Positions 27,996-36,467 are shown, counted from the first letter of the stretch. The stretch: DNA of 49,494 nt from Kiritimatiellia bacterium (GCA_024694365.1 JAILJX010000010.1:1-49494); one strand, 5' to 3'. Numbers and translations are program-made. Notes: generated from the letters alone by a model not told the origin.

Positions 27996-28299
27996 TGTTT
28001 CTTTTTTTCCTTTTGCTTGTTCGTCCGGCTCTGCGGATTCCCGCTTCGCCTCGCCCGGAGCTACCCGGTCGATCCATTCTTTCCGGCGGTATCTTGCCGA
28101 CCCACTTTGTTGCACCCGCGTGAGCACGGTCGACACACATGTCATGCCATTCAGCAGCCTCGGTCAGGTTCAGCGTTCAACGCATTCTCTTTCCTCATCC
28201 ACCGACTTCTTAAAACCAGGTCGCAGGTCAACTTTCATTGAGCCCGGTTATTCCTAGGCCCGGACACAATGTCCGAAACCCGCTCTGATTCACAGAAGT
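27996..28299 (-). ncRNA. Long structured 5' leader of the secreted-protein gene
   Basis: About 304 nt lie between the predicted start and the ATG, unusual in a region where genes mostly overlap. Hairpins on the minus strand include CGGACA/TGTCCG (28261-28275), GCGT/ACGC, GACA/TGTC, GGTCG/CGACC enclosing a ~27-nt segment, CCGG/CCGG and GCGG/CCGC close to the start codon. A 22-codon ORF with no good ribosome site is also present. I could not match it to a known riboswitch. It may control translation or stabilise an abundant mRNA. This entry also covers the largest gap without a recognised protein gene (27996-28365). Confidence 0.45.
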
Positions 28300-28305
28300 G
28301 CTGAT

Positions 28306-28335
28306 ATTGTATCACATCCGACCCTCGGAGCGCAA
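28306..28335 (-). promoter_or_regulatory. Promoter with AT-rich upstream element
   Basis: On the minus strand TTGCGC (28330-28335) and TACAAT (28306-28311) are spaced by 18 nt. Directly upstream, 28341-28359 is a run of A and T like an UP element. The -10 lies in the recurring TGATAYAATATC context. It should drive the leader and secreted-protein gene. Confidence 0.65.
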
Positions 28336-28365
28336 GGGGGTATTTGAAAAAATTTTTCATGCCCC

Positions 28366-28917
28366 TCAATGGAACTTTCCGGCGGCCTTCAGGCTTTCGT
28401 AATGCTCCCTGTCGCGCCATGCGAAAACCTTTGCCGGATTGCCGCCCGCTATCGCGAGAGGCGGAATCTCCCCATGCACGACGGAGCCCGCCTGTATGAT
28501 CGCGCCCTCGCCGATCTTCGTTCCCGGAAGAAGGATCACGTACGCGCCTATCCACGCGAAGTCGCCTATCGACACGGGCTTCACCACGGACGTGCGGTCG
28601 TAGGGGATCGCGTCGCCGCCGTTGTAGTTGTGGTTGCGGGTGAATATCTTGAGGCCTTCGCCGGAATGGACGTAGCGGCCGAAAGTCACGTCGCCCGTTC
28701 CGTATATGCGCGCGCCGTTGAAGTGAACCGATTCCCCCAGCACTGTTCTGCGGGAGACAGAAACCGGGCCGTGGCATCTCAGCCCGGGGCCAACCGATTT
28801 CGCCCTGCGGCGCACGGGCAGAGAATACCAGAACGAAATCAAATCCATGCGGCGGCGCTGGCGCCGCGACCGCGGGAAAACAAGCAGAACGAGAATGCTT
28901 GCGATGAATCTTACCAT
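28366..28917 (-). CDS. Hexapeptide-repeat O-acetyltransferase
   Basis: A 183-residue left-handed beta-helix acyltransferase of the WbbJ/CatB type that probably O-acetylates a sugar. The N-terminal hydrophobic stretch (VRFIASILVLLVF) may anchor it. Hexapeptide turns follow (VHFNGARIYGTGDVTFG, VSIGDFAWIGAYVILLPGTKIGEGAIIQAGSVV), the catalytic His is in FTRNHNYNGG, and the characteristic end is AGGNPAKVFAWRD. ATG 28917 was chosen over upstream codons because AGGAAAGGGGG precedes it. It follows the other acetyltransferase after 34 nt and is the last gene of the glycan cluster, before the promoter of the next unit. Confidence 0.88.
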   Translation of the reverse strand: MVRFIASILVLLVFPRSRRQRRRMDLISFWYSLPVRRRAKSVGPGLRCHGPVSVSRRTVLGESVHFNGARIYGTGDVTFGRYVHSGEGLKIFTRNHNYNGGDAIPYDRTSVVKPVSIGDFAWIGAYVILLPGTKIGEGAIIQAGSVVHGEIPPLAIAGGNPAKVFAWRDREHYESLKAAGKFH

Positions 28918-28951
28918 GGGGCCCCCTTTCCTGCAGCGCGACTGCATGCGT

Positions 28952-29761
28952 TCAGAATCCTGTATGCGGCAGCGGATTCAGGGCAGCTTCAACATCGAGG
29001 CCGAGTTCGTCGGCATCAATGTGGCGCAAGCCGAGATTCTTCCACTCTTTGGATGCCCTTATTTCGAGCGGTATGTCCAAAAGACGATAGCGGCCTGTGG
29101 CCTTCAGTTCGGCGGGGACTCCGGCGAATACGTTGCCGCGCGTGGTGACGGACGAAAAATCGCGGTTGAGGAGGGAGCCCCGTGCGACGATCGAGTAGTC
29201 CGGTATCTTCGCGCCCTTGCCGATGTTCGCGCGGCTTGCAATCCATACGTTGCGGCCGACTACCACCGACGCATAGGGCATGTTGATGCGGCGCTTCGTC
29301 TCGTCGTATATGAGATGGCAGTCGGAATCGAGCACCTGCGCGTCCCATCCGATGCGCACATGCGGACCGAAGGTCATCTCTTTCGAGCATACCACAAGCG
29401 CGCGCTGGTTCACGAGGACGTCCTCGCCGCAGACAAGCTTGCCCGTGACAAGGAGGCTCGCCCCCGCGCGCACGATGAAGCCTGGGCCGCAGGAAAGCGT
29501 CCCGCGCCGCGAAAAGCGTATCAGGGTCCACAATCCCTTTACCGAAAAGCGCGGCGTAGGCGAAATGCCCCATACGATCATGCCGAAGCGCGGCTCGCAG
29601 GAAAGCGAAACGGCCCCGCGCCTCAGCCCGGCTATGTCGCAACGGCGTCCGCAGAGCACCGGAAAGCGCAAAGCCGTGCGAAGCGGAAAAAGCACCAGGT
29701 TCACCCTCAGCGTGCGCCAAAAAGAGACATGGCGCAGCAAGTCCTTGAATCTCGGCTTCAT
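28952..29761 (-). CDS. Hexapeptide-repeat acyl/acetyltransferase
   Basis: A 269-residue protein whose C-terminal half (about 110-230) is a left-handed beta-helix (VVVGRNVWIASRANIGKGAKIPDYSIVARGSLL) with likely catalytic His in DSDCHLIYDE and the terminal GVPAELK. The N-terminal ~100 residues are basic and partly hydrophobic, without recognised motifs. It probably acetylates a sugar of the surface glycan. The start overlaps the cytidylyltransferase stop (ATGA), so both are translated from one message. Sequence differs from the other acetyltransferase, so the two likely act at different positions. Confidence 0.87.
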   Translation of the reverse strand: MKPRFKDLLRHVSFWRTLRVNLVLFPLRTALRFPVLCGRRCDIAGLRRGAVSLSCEPRFGMIVWGISPTPRFSVKGLWTLIRFSRRGTLSCGPGFIVRAGASLLVTGKLVCGEDVLVNQRALVVCSKEMTFGPHVRIGWDAQVLDSDCHLIYDETKRRINMPYASVVVGRNVWIASRANIGKGAKIPDYSIVARGSLLNRDFSSVTTRGNVFAGVPAELKATGRYRLLDIPLEIRASKEWKNLGLRHIDADELGLDVEAALNPLPHTGF

Positions 29762-30213
29762 CCGGCAGCCTCCGCGTCCTGCCCGGTCTCGCCTTCGCGG
29801 AGTTTTTTCAGCGTCGCGGAAAGAAGCGTCGAACTCGTCCCCTTGGTGCGCGGGAAATACACGACTCTCACTCCGACAGTCGCGAACTTCGCCTCCATCT
29901 CCTTCCAGCTGGGGGTGTTGAACCAATCGTCGCCGACGAAAAGGACGTCGAAATGAAGCTTCTCCCACATTTTGAACTTGTCGAGGTCGTCCTGCGGAAT
30001 GGCCGCGTCGACATACTTTATGGACCTGACGATCTCAAGCCGCTCGGCGAAGGGAATCACGGCGCGCTTGTGCTTGTAAGCGACTAGTTCATCGACCGAC
30101 ACGCCCACTATGAGCTTGTCGCAAAGCCCGTGGGCGTTCTTGAGAAGATTGAGATGGCCTATGTGGAAGAGGTCGTAGACCCCGCTCGTATATCCGATGA
30201 TCGTCTTGCTCAT
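29758..30213 (-). CDS. Glycerol-3-phosphate cytidylyltransferase-like (TagD type)
   Basis: A 151-residue nucleotidyltransferase with HIGH at 17-20 (GVYDLFHIGHLN), GDDW at 94-97 and PRTKGTSST at 121-129. These match TagD/GCT, which makes CDP-glycerol from CTP and glycerol-3-phosphate. VDELVAYKHKR fits the TagD STDEFN..K.KK segment. A CDP-glycerol-type phosphotransferase is encoded just upstream, supporting this substrate; CDP-ribitol or another alcohol is possible. A TATAAT box lies 6 nt before the ATG, so a message started there would be leaderless; no Shine-Dalgarno sequence is visible. The 3' end overlaps the acetyltransferase gene. Confidence 0.85.
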   Translation of the reverse strand: MSKTIIGYTSGVYDLFHIGHLNLLKNAHGLCDKLIVGVSVDELVAYKHKRAVIPFAERLEIVRSIKYVDAAIPQDDLDKFKMWEKLHFDVLFVGDDWFNTPSWKEMEAKFATVGVRVVYFPRTKGTSSTLLSATLKKLREGETGQDAEAAG

Positions 30214-30219
30214 GCGGAT

Positions 30220-30225
30220 ATTATA
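30220..30225 (-). promoter_or_regulatory. TATAAT box before the TagD-like gene
   Basis: On the minus strand ATGATATAATATC ends 5-6 nt before the ATG at 30213. No clear -35 was found. It probably gives an internal, nearly leaderless start within the glycan cluster. Confidence 0.5.
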
Positions 30226-30258
30226 TCATATCCCGGCAATCTCTGCTTGCGCAGGCTG

Positions 30259-31575
30259 TCATGCAAGACAGTCCGCGACCGCGCCGATCACCGCACCGGT
30301 GGCATGCGGATGGTTGATGCATACCTCCCGCGCCGCGAAACTGTCGCGCTCCGCCTTGCGCGGATCTTCACCGGCGAGAACGGTCCGGCGGATGAAATCC
30401 ACTATGTCGCCGTCTGTCGCAGCCGTGGCGCAATGCTCGAGAAGCCTGCGGCTGAACGGAAGGAACTGCTTCTCAACGGTCGAAGCGTCCGCAAGAAGAT
30501 AGCATTGCGGCTTGCCGGTGTAGAAATACTCCGCCAGGAACGAGCCGCAGTCGTGGATCAGCGCGTCGGAATCGGCGAAAGTCGCGAAATAGTCGCCGCC
30601 CTGCTGGAATTCGACATTCGGGAAGGATTCCATCCTGGCGCGCCAGGCGGACGTCTTCTCCGCGCCCCACCACTTTCCCGTCGCGAGCCTCGGGAAAAGG
30701 AGCGGATGGGGACGGAACACGAAGTCTATCTCCGGGAACATCTCAGGAAGCTTGAGGAAAAGATCCGAATGGAGGGGGAATGTCGAAAGCGCCAGCCCGT
30801 CCGCCTCCCTGTCTATGGAATGGTGGGGCGAGATTATGACGCGCTTTCTCGTCCTGGCGTGCGGCTGGACGGAAGCGAGGCGGTCCATCTTGCAATATCC
30901 CGATACCACGGTGTTGCGCGCGAGAGCGGGGTTCCGCGCCTTTACCATATCCCCCGTCGCATGGTTCGAGACGAAATATTTCCATGAAAGGACGATATTC
31001 GGCAGAAAAGGCGTCTTTTTCTCGTTGGTGAAGAAGAGTCCGCCATACCCGTAATAGAGGATTGCGACGAGAGAGCGCTCCGAAAGCCGCTCGACCGTCC
31101 ATTGCGGAAGGGTCTGGTCCTCGTAGACGACCGTAGAAAAGACTATGTCGGCGTCAAGCGTCTGCGCACGCCCCGTATCTGGATCGTACAGCTTCTCGAC
31201 CTTGCCGGGATACCTCTTTTCAAGGGAACCGACAGCCTTGTCGAGAGATTCGCGGAGAAACGCGTCTCCTCGCGTGACCCTGGGCGCCACTGCGATGAAA
31301 GGACGGAATCGCGGATCTTCCGCCATCTTGCAGAAAACCGGTTCGCCCGAGAACATCGAAGCATCGCACACGAGAAACGCGACCGACAGCCTTTCGCCGC
31401 GCAAAAGCTTGCCGCGGCACTCTTCCTCGTGCTTCGCATAGCGCGCGCAAACGACGGGCAGCGCCGACGCCATACGCCTGTCGCGCTCGGAATCGAGAAG
31501 ACGGCGTCTAAGGCGTTTTCTGACGCGCTTGACGGGGATAAGGGCGGTCAACAGCCGAATAAGTGTCGTTTTCAC
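30259..31575 (-). CDS. CDP-glycerol glycerophosphotransferase-family protein
   Basis: A 438-residue protein of the Glyphos_transf (TagB/TagF) type, which transfers glycerol-phosphate or a similar alditol-phosphate from its CDP carrier. The GT-B C-terminal domain shows VIISPHHSID, DFVFRPHPLLFPR and the signature SDALIHDCGSFLAEYFYTGKP (from ~336). The basic N-terminus (KRVRKRLRRRLL) probably binds the membrane. GTG 31575 is preferred because GAGGGG precedes it at the right distance; TTG 31590 is the alternative. It lies 11 nt after the kinase gene. With the TagD-like enzyme it suggests phosphoglycerol decoration of the glycan, a trait better known from Gram-positive teichoic acids. Confidence 0.83.
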   Translation of the reverse strand: MKTTLIRLLTALIPVKRVRKRLRRRLLDSERDRRMASALPVVCARYAKHEEECRGKLLRGERLSVAFLVCDASMFSGEPVFCKMAEDPRFRPFIAVAPRVTRGDAFLRESLDKAVGSLEKRYPGKVEKLYDPDTGRAQTLDADIVFSTVVYEDQTLPQWTVERLSERSLVAILYYGYGGLFFTNEKKTPFLPNIVLSWKYFVSNHATGDMVKARNPALARNTVVSGYCKMDRLASVQPHARTRKRVIISPHHSIDREADGLALSTFPLHSDLFLKLPEMFPEIDFVFRPHPLLFPRLATGKWWGAEKTSAWRARMESFPNVEFQQGGDYFATFADSDALIHDCGSFLAEYFYTGKPQCYLLADASTVEKQFLPFSRRLLEHCATAATDGDIVDFIRRTVLAGEDPRKAERDSFAAREVCINHPHATGAVIGAVADCLA

Positions 31576-31586
31576 AGATGAACCCC

Positions 31587-32378
31587 TCAAATTTTCCCCG
31601 TTATCGTCCTGTACCTGCGCTCAAGTTGCGGATATTTCCTGTGCCTGCGCCCCTTGAGGACCATCTGCAGGCGCAGGGAGACTGCGTAAAGGCGCAGTTT
31701 AAGGCGTGTCTGCGCGTCCGGAGGCGATGCGAACGTCATCTCCGGCGACCCCTTCGACAGGAATGCCGCGACTTCCTTAACCTTCGCTGTCTGCGGGAAA
31801 GCGGCGAGAATCTTCCCGAGAGCGTGGAAATCGTTCCACACGCCGAGCCCAAGCTCTCTGTTCACGCCGAATACTACATAGCGGAACTTCCAATGCTTCT
31901 CGACCCACGGATCCTCCCGGTAATCGGAGCGGTCTATGGCGAGCTGCCAGTCTATCGCCTTTAGATGCCCGTCTCTCCCCAGAAGCAGATTGTCGGAGAA
32001 AAGGTCGCGATGGACGATTCCCGTCTGCATCAGGGCTTTCGCCAGCGTCTCGATGTCCGAAGCGAAAGAATCCGCCTCTTTTTCCGCAAGGCCCCTTGCC
32101 AGAAGGTCCGTAAGAGACGCCCCCTCGACGCGTTCCGTCGCCACGGACGCCGCCTTGCCGTCCGCCGAGACCTTCCACGCGAGAGGCCTTGCGACGACAT
32201 CCGGCGCCGCATCGTGCATCCTCCCTGCCATGCGGTATTCGTTGCCGATGGACCACACCGCCTTGGTCGAGCGCTTCTCGACGGCGGCGGTTCCGTCGCA
32301 GAGGCCCGTCCAGAACGCGTCGTTTATGTACTTCCCCTCCAGAAGGAGTTCCGGATTCTCGAGAAGCCAGGATTCCAT
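31587..32378 (-). CDS. Lipopolysaccharide-kinase-like sugar kinase
   Basis: A 263-residue protein-kinase-fold enzyme. The catalytic loop HRDLFSDNLL is at 123-132 and the metal-binding AIDW (DFG equivalent) at 141-144; ATERVEGASL is the hinge. The family includes Kdo and heptose kinases (KdkA, RfaP/WaaP) that phosphorylate lipid A core sugars, and that is the likely role; a protein substrate cannot be excluded. ATG 32378 overlaps the upstream stop (TGATG); TTG 32393 is a weaker alternative. The basic C-terminus (KGRRHRKYPQLERRYR) may bind the membrane. It sits between a DXD glycosyltransferase and the glycerophosphotransferase. Confidence 0.82.
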   Translation of the reverse strand: MESWLLENPELLLEGKYINDAFWTGLCDGTAAVEKRSTKAVWSIGNEYRMAGRMHDAAPDVVARPLAWKVSADGKAASVATERVEGASLTDLLARGLAEKEADSFASDIETLAKALMQTGIVHRDLFSDNLLLGRDGHLKAIDWQLAIDRSDYREDPWVEKHWKFRYVVFGVNRELGLGVWNDFHALGKILAAFPQTAKVKEVAAFLSKGSPEMTFASPPDAQTRLKLRLYAVSLRLQMVLKGRRHRKYPQLERRYRTITGKI

Positions 32379-33178
32379 CAGCCGTTTTCCCAAAGCTCCT
32401 TAACCCATGGCGCAGGAACGGTGCGCTGATGCACGGGAACCTTCTCGCCTTTTTCGGTCGTGAACCCCTCTATCGCCTGGATGGGGTTCGGATGGCCGTG
32501 GAAGCACAGGATGGAAGCCCCCTTCGGAGGCTTGGGCGGAAGGAAGAGATTGAGCGGGAAAATCCTGTGGCAGGCGCGCTTGAACGAAGCGACGTAGTCC
32601 TCCGGCCACCAGTTGACGTTCTCGAGCCCCACTGCGTGCGTCATGAACGCCTGCTCGGTCGCGAAAAGCTTCTTGTCGTACGCGTGCAGCGGGTCTGCGT
32701 CGAAAGCCTCCCAAACCCTGTTCATCTTCCCCGCCTCGAAGCGGAAGCACGACGAGTTGCCTATGTCGGGGCGCTTCCTGAATATCATCTTCCTGCGCTC
32801 GATCCAGTTGTGTATGATGCAGAATTCGCCCGGCTTGTAGTCGAAGAACCTGTCCATGTCCCCCGTTATGATCTGGTCGATGTCGAGAAAGAGCGTCGGG
32901 CCCTCGAGTCCGCCGCAGCCATCCTTGAACAGTGACAGTTTCGTGTACACGGTCGGCCATTTTCTGTGGGCGGGCAGGCCTTTCGGGTGCGGCGGCACGC
33001 TCTGCACCTCAACCCCCTCGTCAAGCCCCTCTGGCTCGTTGGTGAAGCATACGAAGCGGAACGGACGCTTCAGATGCCTTTTCACGCCTGCGTACAGGCG
33101 GTTTACGTATACAGGCGGATACGCCGTGCCCCATTTGAGACAGATCACGTTTACCTTGCGCCGATCGGATTCATTCAT
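32378..33178 (-). CDS. DXD glycosyltransferase (GT-A fold)
   Basis: A 266-residue glycosyltransferase. The start is a GT-A nucleotide-binding region (VNVICLKWGTAYPPVYVNRLYAGV, FVCFTNEP), the metal-binding DID is at 99-101 in LFLDIDQIITGDMD, and the acceptor region ends ILCFHGHPNP. The CFTNE and FLDID pattern resembles a group of uncharacterised glycosyltransferases in LPS loci. ATG 33178 has a strong GGGAGGTGCAAA site and overlaps the upstream stop (ATGA). The donor and acceptor are unknown. Confidence 0.85.
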   Translation of the reverse strand: MNESDRRKVNVICLKWGTAYPPVYVNRLYAGVKRHLKRPFRFVCFTNEPEGLDEGVEVQSVPPHPKGLPAHRKWPTVYTKLSLFKDGCGGLEGPTLFLDIDQIITGDMDRFFDYKPGEFCIIHNWIERRKMIFRKRPDIGNSSCFRFEAGKMNRVWEAFDADPLHAYDKKLFATEQAFMTHAVGLENVNWWPEDYVASFKRACHRIFPLNLFLPPKPPKGASILCFHGHPNPIQAIEGFTTEKGEKVPVHQRTVPAPWVKELWENG

Positions 33179-35109
33179 TTTGCACCTCCCGGATTTCTTG
33201 TGAACAGACGTCTTAAATGACTCCAAAGATCCGAAGCCGCCACCAGCGGATTCATCCTTGCATGCCGGCGGGTCTCTATGAAGCGCCGGGCGACCGCGCC
33301 TCCGGCGCCTCCTGCGCCGGCGATCGCGCGCTCGATCTGCGCGAAAAGATTGTATTTCTCGAAGAGAAGGCGCCGGGCCTCGGCTATCGCCCCGCGACGC
33401 TTCTCCCATTCGCCGTCCGCCATGGCGCGGCGAATGATGTCCAGCGCATTCGCAGGATCGCGGGACGGTATCGGAATGAAGCAGTCCGGCGGGAGCATCT
33501 CGCCTATCGACGGATCGCCCGCATAGAAGGGAAGGCATCCGCAGACGAGCGCATCGGAGAGCTTCTCCGTCCAATGGCCCTTCCCGATGTGGTTCTCGAA
33601 CGCTATCGTATACTTGTATGGATCGAGCGCCTCCGCCTTCGACTCCAGCGGCCTTACGCCCTTGCCGTACCTGTCGAACCCCGGCACGTCCCTCTCAAGA
33701 AGCTCGAGCAGCCTGCAGCGGTTCGCATGCTCGGTATGCGTCATGCTCTTTGCGGAATATACTGCCGAGAGGAGCTTCGTCTTCTCCGGGATCGCGTGCG
33801 CGAGCTCCTCCCGGTAGGAGCGGCCCGTGTACCAGACCATGTATCCCTCGCCCTTTGCGTAGCCGGGATGGCGCTCGGCTTCCTGCGGACGGTTCGTAAG
33901 CAGCACGTCGAATCTGCGCGTGTAGCCGCTGTTGTAGCTTTTCACGGAGACCGGCTCCTGGGTGAGAAGCATTGTGCGCGCACGCGCGGCCACGCGCATC
34001 TTCCCTCCATGAACGCCCGGATACGAACCGGGAAGCTCGTCGTACACGCAAAGCCAATCGTAGTCTCCGCAACCCGGGTCGCAGACGAACCGGAAGCCCT
34101 CCCCCCAATCGAAGGTCTTTCCCCCCATGAACCGCTTGACCGTTCCGCCCAGCATCTTGACGACCGTGCGCCCGTCCTTGCGCGCCGCGGGCAGCTCTTC
34201 GTCCACTATCTCCCTCAGCCGCCTGTAGAACGGGAAGCGCGCACTGAGATTCACCCTGAGCGCCCTCGAGACGGAGTTAGACTTGACCTTCTTGTCGAGT
34301 TTCCTGAGAAGATATCCGTCTATGGCGAAAAGCCACTCGTCCCTCGTGAACGCCGTATGCGCGATGAACTTGCGGAAAACGTCGAGGAGCCTCCCGGTCT
34401 TCGCGATCTCATACCACCTCAGATGCTCCGCCCGGCAGACTATGTACCGTATCAGGTCTTCGGCGGGGGTCCCGAAGCGCAATTCCTCGAGATCGAGGAA
34501 TCCGCTGACCTTCCCTCCAAGAAAGCGGAAGTTCTCCCAGTGGAGATCTCCGTGGATGATCGACACCGCCTCGGGGGCGAGCGTGAGCGAGGCGTCCCGG
34601 ATCTCCTTTATCTCGCGAACAAGCTCCGGCGCGTTCGCGCCCTCGAGGCGCGCGAGAAGATTCCGCTTGATCGAGACCGCGTCTCTCGCGGGCATCACGA
34701 ACCCGTCGTCCTTCAGCCCCGCGAGGAACTTTCCGTGGGCAGAGAGGAGCTCCTCCGTCTCCTCATCGGCAAGCTCGTCCGGGAAGCGCCTCGTGCCCTC
34801 TATCCATTTGAGCGCGACAACCTTCCACCCTTCAAAGCCAAGGATCTTCCCCCCGAAGAGGCGCGTCGCCGCGAGAGGATTGTCCGAAGGGGCGGTGTGG
34901 GCGATGAGGCGGCCGAAAAGATCCTCCTTGCCTTCGGGGAAGCATTTGACGGCGAAAACCGATCCGTCCGCCGCGACAGCCTTGAAGTTGAACGAATGCG
35001 CATGCCCTGCCAGCGGGACGAGTTCCGCGATCTTCACGCCGTATCCAGCCTCGAGCGTGCGCCTCACCGAGCCTCTGTTGAAACGCCGTATCACCTGCGC
35101 CACCTCCAT
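33175..35109 (-). CDS. Fusion of sugar kinase-like (APH) domain and GT10 fucosyltransferase-like domain
   Basis: A 644-residue two-domain protein. Residues 1 to about 300 have an aminoglycoside-phosphotransferase fold: catalytic HGDLHWEN (186-193) and the metal site FLDLEE (204-209). The C-terminal part (about 325-600) is a GT10-like glycosyltransferase with the family motif YKYTIAFENHIGKG-type followed by WTEKL and GCLPFYAG (498-531). GT10 enzymes usually add fucose in alpha-1,3/4 linkage. The fusion implies that one protein phosphorylates and glycosylates neighbouring sugars. ATG 35109 overlaps the upstream gene by 19 nt, with a weak ribosome site; the frame is open somewhat further upstream. 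The 3' end overlaps the next gene (ATGA). Confidence 0.83.
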   Translation of the reverse strand: MEVAQVIRRFNRGSVRRTLEAGYGVKIAELVPLAGHAHSFNFKAVAADGSVFAVKCFPEGKEDLFGRLIAHTAPSDNPLAATRLFGGKILGFEGWKVVALKWIEGTRRFPDELADEETEELLSAHGKFLAGLKDDGFVMPARDAVSIKRNLLARLEGANAPELVREIKEIRDASLTLAPEAVSIIHGDLHWENFRFLGGKVSGFLDLEELRFGTPAEDLIRYIVCRAEHLRWYEIAKTGRLLDVFRKFIAHTAFTRDEWLFAIDGYLLRKLDKKVKSNSVSRALRVNLSARFPFYRRLREIVDEELPAARKDGRTVVKMLGGTVKRFMGGKTFDWGEGFRFVCDPGCGDYDWLCVYDELPGSYPGVHGGKMRVAARARTMLLTQEPVSVKSYNSGYTRRFDVLLTNRPQEAERHPGYAKGEGYMVWYTGRSYREELAHAIPEKTKLLSAVYSAKSMTHTEHANRCRLLELLERDVPGFDRYGKGVRPLESKAEALDPYKYTIAFENHIGKGHWTEKLSDALVCGCLPFYAGDPSIGEMLPPDCFIPIPSRDPANALDIIRRAMADGEWEKRRGAIAEARRLLFEKYNLFAQIERAIAGAGGAGGAVARRFIETRRHARMNPLVAASDLWSHLRRLFTRNPGGAK

Positions 35110-36467
35110 GTCGCGACGCGCTCGGAAAAGAACGACACCATCCAGCATGCTATGACGGCATATCCGAGAAGTTCGGTTCCCTCCTCAACGGCGCGGCGGA
35201 CGGTCCGGACCTCATCGGAGGAGAGCCCCATCGCCCTCCATATGCTCTTGAAGGATAAGATCTCCGATATGACCCATATCATCATGCAGCCGAAAGGAAG
35301 CGCCGCGAAGCCGCGCGACGAGCGTATCCTGCGCCATGCGACCTTGAAGGAGGATCTCGCGGCGAAGAAAGCCGCGGCCATCCACGCCAAGGCGGCGCAA
35401 GCGGCGATGCGTCCGGCGAGAAACCTCGAAGTGGCGTGGAACACGTCCGAAAAGAGTTCATATCCGGCTATGAAGGCGAACGTTGCGCAGAGCGCCGAGT
35501 ATCCTGCCCGCGCGCGCGGCTCCTTGACCGCGAGAACCGCGGAAAGCGCGGCGCAGGCCGACGTAAGCGCGAACTGGCTCCACGCGACAAGCGACCTGTC
35601 TCCGCACGCCGTATGCATCACTGCCGCATCGAACAGGAACGCGCCCGCCACGAGCAGCGGGACAAGCATGGCCGACGCGAACCCTACGGCGCCTGTGTTT
35701 CTGTGCCTGAGATCGAGCACAAACCTTCCCCCGGCCTCGGGGACGACGATGATCGAAGAGGGAACCGGCCTGTCGCCGAGCGGGATCACCCTCTTGACCG
35801 GTTTCCCGAAGCGGCTCTCTATCGCGGTCTTGAGAACGTCGAGCCTCATCGCCGGGCGCCCCACCAGCTTCGCCAGCGGACGCGGCATGCTGCCGGCGGC
35901 CACGAACCTGAGGGCGATTTTCGGAATCCCTACCGATATGCACGCGCTTATCCTGTGATGGCCCTGGCGCAGGGAATCGGCGAGCCCGCGCGTGCGGCAG
36001 AGCATGACCGAGACCGGATTCCCGTCGTCGTAGCCGTTCGCCCTGAGGCTCTCCTCGAGGCAATGCATCTTTTCCAGGCGGTCCACCTTGCCGCGCGTCT
36101 GCGGATTCCCGAGCGTCCTTACCGCCCTTTCGACGCCAAGCTGCCTCAGGGCGTCCGGCGCGATGTGGTACGTCCCGGAGCTTTTGAACCTGCGGCGGTT
36201 GCGCAGAAAGCGCAGAAGCGTGAACGGAAGATTCCATTTGGACACGGTGGGGACGAACACCACCCTTACCTCGACGGTTCCCCCTTTCGCGGCGGCTATC
36301 GCTTCGCGCCCCCTAACGAGAGTGTCGGGTCCGTCCTTGCGGATGAGCAGCACGACCGGATCGTCCGGCAGGTCTTTGGCGTTCAGCGGAGGGCCGTCGT
36401 AATCCGGGACGTCCGCGAAATCCGCGGCATCCAGGGGATAAACCTGCGACGACCACCCGAGATGCAT
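35091..36467 (-). CDS. Polytopic membrane protein with N-terminal ParB-like (GHHR) domain
   Basis: A 458-residue protein of unknown function. The soluble N-terminal ~255 residues contain QGHHRIS (169-175), like the DGHHR motif of ParB/Srx-type nucleotide-using folds; this is a weak, short match. The C-terminal ~200 residues hold about six membrane helices with YELF in one and EEGTELL (428-434) at the last. The same layout, KELD then EEGGEL, occurs in the N-terminal membrane part of the protein at 37504-39360, so I regard the membrane domains as related. ATG 36467 overlaps the upstream stop (TGATG) with GGAGG 10 nt before. The context says surface-glycan assembly. Confidence 0.7.
   Translation of the reverse strand: MHLGWSSQVYPLDAADFADVPDYDGPPLNAKDLPDDPVVLLIRKDGPDTLVRGREAIAAAKGGTVEVRVVFVPTVSKWNLPFTLLRFLRNRRRFKSSGTYHIAPDALRQLGVERAVRTLGNPQTRGKVDRLEKMHCLEESLRANGYDDGNPVSVMLCRTRGLADSLRQGHHRISACISVGIPKIALRFVAAGSMPRPLAKLVGRPAMRLDVLKTAIESRFGKPVKRVIPLGDRPVPSSIIVVPEAGGRFVLDLRHRNTGAVGFASAMLVPLLVAGAFLFDAAVMHTACGDRSLVAWSQFALTSACAALSAVLAVKEPRARAGYSALCATFAFIAGYELFSDVFHATSRFLAGRIAACAALAWMAAAFFAARSSFKVAWRRIRSSRGFAALPFGCMMIWVISEILSFKSIWRAMGLSSDEVRTVRRAVEEGTELLGYAVIACWMVSFFSERVATWRWRR

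Noticed and set aside
28160..28230. 22-codon ORF (MKVDLRPGFKKSVDEERECVER) in the same leader
   Set aside because: No ribosome site precedes it and its length is expected by chance; noted only as part of the leader.
27996..28299. T-box or c-di-GMP riboswitch in the leader (segments such as CAACAAAGTGGG and TACCGCCGG, and GGGTAGCTCCGGG)
   Set aside because: Only short fragments resemble those classes. The full T-box antiterminator and specifier stem, and the GEMM core, are not present, and no terminator follows before the start codon.
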